Of a stretch of DNA of 6,423 nucleotides, positions 6,089 to 6,423 are shown one piece after another (position 1 is the stretch's first letter; each line of letters starts with the position of its first letter). The notes beneath the pieces are model-generated. The model was not told the DNA's origin and ran no database searches. It saw only the letters and a program-made list of their open reading frames with translations. The DNA comes from Trichothermofontia sp037445115 (GTDB taxonomy: Bacteria > Cyanobacteriota > Cyanobacteriia > B231). A program made the translations under genes and the position numbers. The DNA lies in contig JBBILC010000195.1 in assembly GCA_037445115.1 (NCBI GenBank), positions 1-6,423 on the forward strand, in the 5' to 3' direction.

Positions 6089-6409
6089 ATGATTGACCCC
6101 CATTCTCTGATCGCCTCAACCTCAACGGCAAGTCCCTATATCCAAACTCGTTTGCGCATTCGGATTCCCTACCACTTTCAGCAGGAACCCATCATCTCAA
6201 CACTGATCTCCCAACATGGCGTAACGGTCAACATTGCGGCGGCCCTCCTGGGAGTGGATATGGGTACAGATGGTTGGTTTGATTTGGAGTTGCGGGGTAA
6301 GCGCGATCAGATCACGAGTGCTATCCTCTATCTCAATGATCTTGATATTGAGATTTTGAATGCTTCCAATGCAGAAGTGTTGAATGATAGGAAATGTGTT
6401 AAAAAATAG
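6089..6409 (+). CDS. Small free-standing NIL-domain protein in sulfate transport cluster
   Basis: A complete 106-residue protein with no signal peptide or membrane segment, probably cytoplasmic. Residues 20-92 look like a NIL domain, an ACT-like ferredoxin fold. Seen: the first strand TRLRIRIPY, the helix QQEPIISTLISQHG, the strand VTVNIAAALLGVDMGTDGW, the strand FDLELRG, the helix KRDQITSAILYLND and a final DIEIL. In MetN, the methionine importer ATPase, a C-terminal NIL domain binds methionine and shuts the transporter down. Here the domain stands alone, 29 bases after cysW and with its own strong ribosome binding site, so co-transcription with the sulfate permease is likely. I recall a small unassigned gene in the sulfate cluster of Synechocystis but cannot check whether it is related. 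A sensing or regulatory role for sulfur metabolites is inference. The tail RKCVKK carries the only cysteine. Confidence 0.85.
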   Translation: MIDPHSLIASTSTASPYIQTRLRIRIPYHFQQEPIISTLISQHGVTVNIAAALLGVDMGTDGWFDLELRGKRDQITSAILYLNDLDIEILNASNAEVLNDRKCVKK

Positions 6410-6423
6410 CCTCTAATCGTGTA

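Overview
The window looks like chromosomal DNA from a cyanobacterium, most likely a filamentous or otherwise repeat-rich species. The evidence is four perfect HIP1 octamers (GCGATCGC at 393, 3017, 4787 and 5243) plus many near matches, cyanobacterial-type protein sequences, and several families of short palindromic repeats of the kind common in these genomes. I cannot name the genus.

Layout. On the minus strand, 66-2039 is a complete mnmG (gidA), the FAD-dependent tRNA wobble-uridine modification enzyme. A roughly 820-base non-coding stretch (2040-2860) separates it from the next gene and is packed with short repeats: paired direct repeats (2106-2147), a 60-base inverted-repeat element (2226-2285), a roughly 109-base palindromic element (2299-2407), an 80-base element with terminal inverted repeats (2452-2531), a decayed relative of that (from 2560), and a pyrimidine-rich spacer. 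One arm of the 109-base element recurs in inverted orientation at 1-55, so mnmG is bracketed by two copies.

On the plus strand, 2861-6409 carries a sulfate/thiosulfate import cluster: sbpA (periplasmic binding lipoprotein), cysT and cysW (the two permease subunits, overlapping by 11 bases) and a small free-standing NIL-domain protein. SbpA would capture sulfate outside the inner membrane and deliver it to the CysT-CysW channel. The ATPase CysA is not in the window and may lie just downstream or elsewhere. The NIL protein resembles the ligand-sensing tail of the methionine transporter ATPase MetN and could be an accessory or sensor of this transporter; that is inference. A second copy of the 80-base element, heptameric A-rich repeats and short GC hairpins sit between sbpA and cysT. 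By chance they keep the cysT frame open upstream, but a strong ribosome binding site puts the true cysT start at 4328.

No RNA gene, CRISPR array, transposase or clearly novel multi-gene system is visible. The points most worth a second look are the orphan NIL gene, the combined Tat and lipoprotein signal of SbpA, and the repeat elements around mnmG and inside the sulfate cluster.
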